Origin: Rikenellaceae bacterium
GTDB lineage: Bacteria; Bacteroidota; Bacteroidia; Bacteroidales; Rikenellaceae
Assembly: GCA_015059905.1 (NCBI GenBank)
Contig: SUZN01000003.1
Span: 248,001-312,000 of the forward strand
Direction: 5' to 3'
DNA length: 64,000 nt
Shown: positions 62,069-64,000 of the stretch, one piece after another
Layout of the letters: each line of letters opens with the position of its first letter
Numbering within the stretch: the stretch's first letter is position 1
Position numbers and translations under genes: made by a program
The notes under the pieces: generated by a model
Told to the model about the DNA's origin: nothing
The model's database searches: none
What the model saw: the letters and a program-made list of their open reading frames with translations, nothing else

Positions 62069-62236
62069 ATGGCAATGAAAAGAACTTACCAGCCTTCTCG
62101 TCGTAAGAGAATCAACAAGCACGGATTCCGTCAGAGAATGGCTACTGCCAATGGTCGCAAGGTATTGGCAGCGCGTCGCGCAAAGGGACGCAAGAAGTTG
62201 ACCGTATCTGATGAGTCAACTTTCAAGTATGCTTAA
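62069..62236 (+). CDS. rpmH: 50S ribosomal protein L34
   Basis: A 55-residue ribosomal protein, too short to be noticed by length filters. From the ATG at 62069 it reads [20 protein letters not shown], then [24 protein letters not shown] and a short acidic tail ending TFKYA. KRTYQPSxxKRxxxHGF and GRxVLxxRRxKGRxxL are the L34 signature. The ATG at 62075 is an alternative start that begins exactly at the family MKRT. It has its own promoter and terminator. rnpA and the dnaA locus, which often neighbour rpmH in other bacteria, are absent here. Confidence 0.95.
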   Translation: MAMKRTYQPSRRKRINKHGFRQRMATANGRKVLAARRAKGRKKLTVSDESTFKYA

Positions 62237-62256
62237 TTTTCCTTTTTAGGAAAAAT

Positions 62257-62291
62257 AAGAGGGAGCTGGACGCAGCTCCCTCTTGTTTTTT
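62257..62291 (+). terminator. Terminator of rpmH
   Basis: AAGAGGGAGCTG (62257-62268) pairs perfectly with CAGCTCCCTCTT (62273-62284), with a GTTTTTT tail, 20 nt after the stop. Confidence 0.92.
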
Positions 62292-62309
62292 GTATCCCCC
62301 GCTATAACT

Positions 62310-62433
62310 GAAAAGTTGTATAAAAAGAGGAATTTTTAGGAAGGCGAGGCTCGAAAAACCGCAGTTTACTGGGCGTAAATGAGGACTTTGAGAGCAAGCC
62401 TGACACCAAAATTACCTTTTTAGGCAACTTTCG
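62310..62433. repeat. Dispersed palindromic repeat, short copy
   Basis: The short form of the element at 20073-20264. Its left end (62310-62337) and right end (62410-62433) are imperfect inverted repeats, and TTTAC/GTAAA with loop TGGGC forms the inner hairpin where the other copy has CATAC/GTATG. Core bases GCTCGAAAAACCGCAG and TTTGAGAGCAAGCC are shared. It ends one base before the stop of the minus-strand hydrolase gene. Confidence 0.72.
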
Positions 62434-63228
62434 CTACTCCACAAACTCCAGCAACGCCGCAGCACACGCCTCGGGCTCCTCGATAAAGCCCATATGCCCC
62501 GACTGCTCCAACCACGCCACGCGCGCCTGGGGGTTGAGCGCAATAAACTCCTCTGCCGCCTCGACAGGGATATAGGCATCGTGCTTGCCCAGGATAAAGA
62601 GCTGCTTAACGGGCGATGTACGCAGCATTTCGTTCTGATCAACGCGAGCAATCATACCGCCCAGCAGAGCCACAATACCTTCATCCTCGGTGACGTGAAC
62701 GCACTCCACCAAATCCTCGATATAACTCTTCAGGCGCGCCCTGTTTTGCACCGCAAAGCCTGTCTCGGGCGCAACGCGCGCCAGCGCATCCTTCTTACCT
62801 GCCTTCACCAAAGCAATCTCACGGCGACGATTCTCGCGCTTGAGCTCCGTATCGGGGAATGGCGATGAGCTGAGCAGCACCAGACCATCCAATCGCTCGG
62901 GATACTTCGCACAGAACGCCAGCGACACATAACCGCCCATCGAGTGACCCACCAGCGTCACGCGCTCCAGCTCCAGAGCATCCAGCATATCGTGCAGCAC
63001 ATCGGCAATCCACTCCATCGTATGCACCTCGCCATTGACTACAGAGACACCGTGACCAGGTATATCAACCGTGATAACACGCACCTTATCGGTCAGCAGC
63101 GGCAGGAAATCATCCCACACATACATCGACTCAAGGTAACCGTGCAACAGCACCACACACTTCTCGCCCACGCCAGAGTCTGCCACGTGCAAGGCGGTCG
63201 CGCCCGCCATAACAAATTTTTCTTTCAT
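62434..63228 (-). CDS. Alpha/beta-fold hydrolase
   Basis: The ATG at 63228 ([19 protein letters not shown]) gives 264 residues; a longer in-frame start at 63273 adds 15 hydrophobic residues and would cover most of the spacer to dapF. The fold markers are [21 protein letters not shown] (oxyanion HG), [10 protein letters not shown], the nucleophile elbow [16 protein letters not shown] (Ser ~ residue 96), the acid in [12 protein letters not shown] and the His in [12 protein letters not shown]. The substrate is not known; members of this group include esterases and C-C hydrolases. It is a single gene between a dispersed repeat and dapF. Confidence 0.87.
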   Translation of the reverse strand: MKEKFVMAGATALHVADSGVGEKCVVLLHGYLESMYVWDDFLPLLTDKVRVITVDIPGHGVSVVNGEVHTMEWIADVLHDMLDALELERVTLVGHSMGGYVSLAFCAKYPERLDGLVLLSSSPFPDTELKRENRRREIALVKAGKKDALARVAPETGFAVQNRARLKSYIEDLVECVHVTEDEGIVALLGGMIARVDQNEMLRTSPVKQLFILGKHDAYIPVEAAEEFIALNPQARVAWLEQSGHMGFIEEPEACAAALLEFVE

Positions 63229-63287
63229 CTTCTTGAATATTTTGATGTGTAAAATTAGGTAAAAAAACACCAAAAGAAAAATATTTA

Positions 63288-63319
63288 TTTGCGTAACGTG
63301 CGAAATATTACTATTTTTG
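63288..63319 (+). promoter_or_regulatory. Promoter of dapF
   Basis: TTTG (63288-63291), 20-nt spacer, TATTTTTG (63312-63319), a full match to the Bacteroidota promoter, 19 nt before the dapF ATG. Confidence 0.8.
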
Positions 63320-63338
63320 AAAAATAATTGGAGGCTAT

Positions 63339-64000
63339 ATGCAGATTGAGATAATAAAATGTCACGGCTCGGGCAACAAGTTCATCATGGTGGACCTTGT
63401 CAAGCAGGGCGAGGTGGGCGATATGGCTGCCTTCGCGCAACAGATTTGCGCGCACCCCGACGTGGAGTCTGCCGACGGTGTGCTATATGTCGTAGAACAG
63501 GGCGAGCACTACGCGATGCGTATGTTCAACCCCGATGGCTCGGAGGCGGAGATGTGCGGCAACGGTATTCGCTGCGTGGCACGATTGGTGCGAGAGAGAT
63601 ATGTGGCAACAGATGATTTCATCCTCACCTCGGGCGGAGGACTATACCCTACACGCAAGGCAGAGCCTATAAATGGCGAGATAGAGTGCTACGGCGTAGA
63701 TATTACGGTACGCACCGCAAGCCCCGACTTCGGCTTTGCGGCGGGTGCAGAGCTTTATATCAATAAGCCGATTGCATCGCTGGGCGAGGATATGCGGTTC
63801 ACCGCGCTCAACCTGGGCAATCCGCACATTGTGGCAAATGTCGAGGAGATTGACATGGAGCGTCTTGTCGCTATGGGCGAGGCTGTCACCCGACTGAAGA
63901 ATGACTTTCCAAAAGGCATAAACGTGAGTCTCTTCAGTAAGTGCGGCGACAATGCCATCTTCGTTGCCACCTATGAGCGTGGCGCGGGTATCACATTTTC
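63339..64000 (+). CDS. dapF: Diaminopimelate epimerase (3' partial)
   Basis: The frame opens at 63339 ([19 protein letters not shown]) and runs off the window. It converts LL- to meso-diaminopimelate for lysine and peptidoglycan. The first catalytic Cys is in [33 protein letters not shown] and [10 protein letters not shown] (active-site Glu/Arg) follow at the expected places. The second catalytic Cys would lie beyond the end. In this order organisms often pair dapF with dapL downstream; this cannot be seen here. Confidence 0.92.
   Translation, partial: MQIEIIKCHGSGNKFIMVDLVKQGEVGDMAAFAQQICAHPDVESADGVLYVVEQGEHYAMRMFNPDGSEAEMCGNGIRCVARLVRERYVATDDFILTSGGGLYPTRKAEPINGEIECYGVDITVRTASPDFGFAAGAELYINKPIASLGEDMRFTALNLGNPHIVANVEEIDMERLVAMGEAVTRLKNDFPKGINVSLFSKCGDNAIFVATYERGAGITF

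Overview
The window is chromosomal DNA of a Bacteroidota, order Bacteroidales. The evidence is the Bacteroidales-type fimbrial locus, the many spike-free promoters of the form TTTG-N20-TAnnTTTG, the gldE/PPTase pair beside ftsZ, the ftsX-DUF3098-uppP-truB-queA string, and the DUF4270, GH97 and PepSY-like families. An Alistipes/Rikenellaceae-like gut organism is my best guess, but genus is inference. Nearly all of it reads as intact core genome; only the fimbrial locus at the left looks accessory.

Layout. 1-12240: a co-directional fimbrial operon (DUF3575 and DUF3868/OmpA outer-membrane proteins, Mfa1-type major fimbrillin, FimB/Mfa2-type anchor, then three increasingly large accessory or tip lipoproteins). 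A strong hairpin terminator follows the major subunit inside the operon. 12611-14611: a lone GH97 glycosidase on the minus strand. 14720-16454: a stefin-like cystatin lipoprotein, xerC and a ribosome hibernation factor. 16520-20006: a two-component system and two PepSY-like exported proteins, with matching paired TTTCA boxes before both transcription units. 20352-22770 (minus): MFS sugar transporter and polyprenyl diphosphate synthase. 22881-35233 (plus): YfhO, ftsX, DUF3098, uppP, truB, queA, a half-length starch-synthase-like protein, DUF4270 lipoprotein, topA and an exported C1 peptidase. 35330-53187 (minus): TlpA-like lipoprotein, a candidate 6S-like RNA, MATE pump, PPTase, gldE, ftsZ, ftsA, ftsQ, murC, murG, yifB, dnaB, comF, priA. 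53297-55056 (plus): two unknown proteins. 55057-58501 (minus): folC, lnt and a lipoprotein-type peptide deformylase. 58644-62236 (plus): cdd, rluA-type synthase, dtd, nuclease, DUF4924 and rpmH. 62434-63228 (minus): alpha/beta hydrolase. 63339-64000 (plus): start of dapF.

How it works together. The left operon should build a surface fimbria: the stoichiometry is probably set by termination after the major subunit, and binding specificity by the compositionally mosaic tip proteins. The histidine kinase/response regulator probably controls itself and the PepSY-like proteins, which look like envelope-stress effectors. The minus-strand block is the distal half of the division and cell-wall (dcw) cluster followed by replication and restart genes.

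Non-coding structure of interest: a rod-shaped ~190-nt candidate RNA at 36457-36648, two copies of a dispersed palindromic repeat with covarying stems (20073-20264 and 62310-62433), and a MITE-like GTCATT-ended repeat (36739-36880). I saw no tRNA, rRNA, CRISPR array or intact insertion sequence. All family assignments are from reading the protein sequences; no database search was run.
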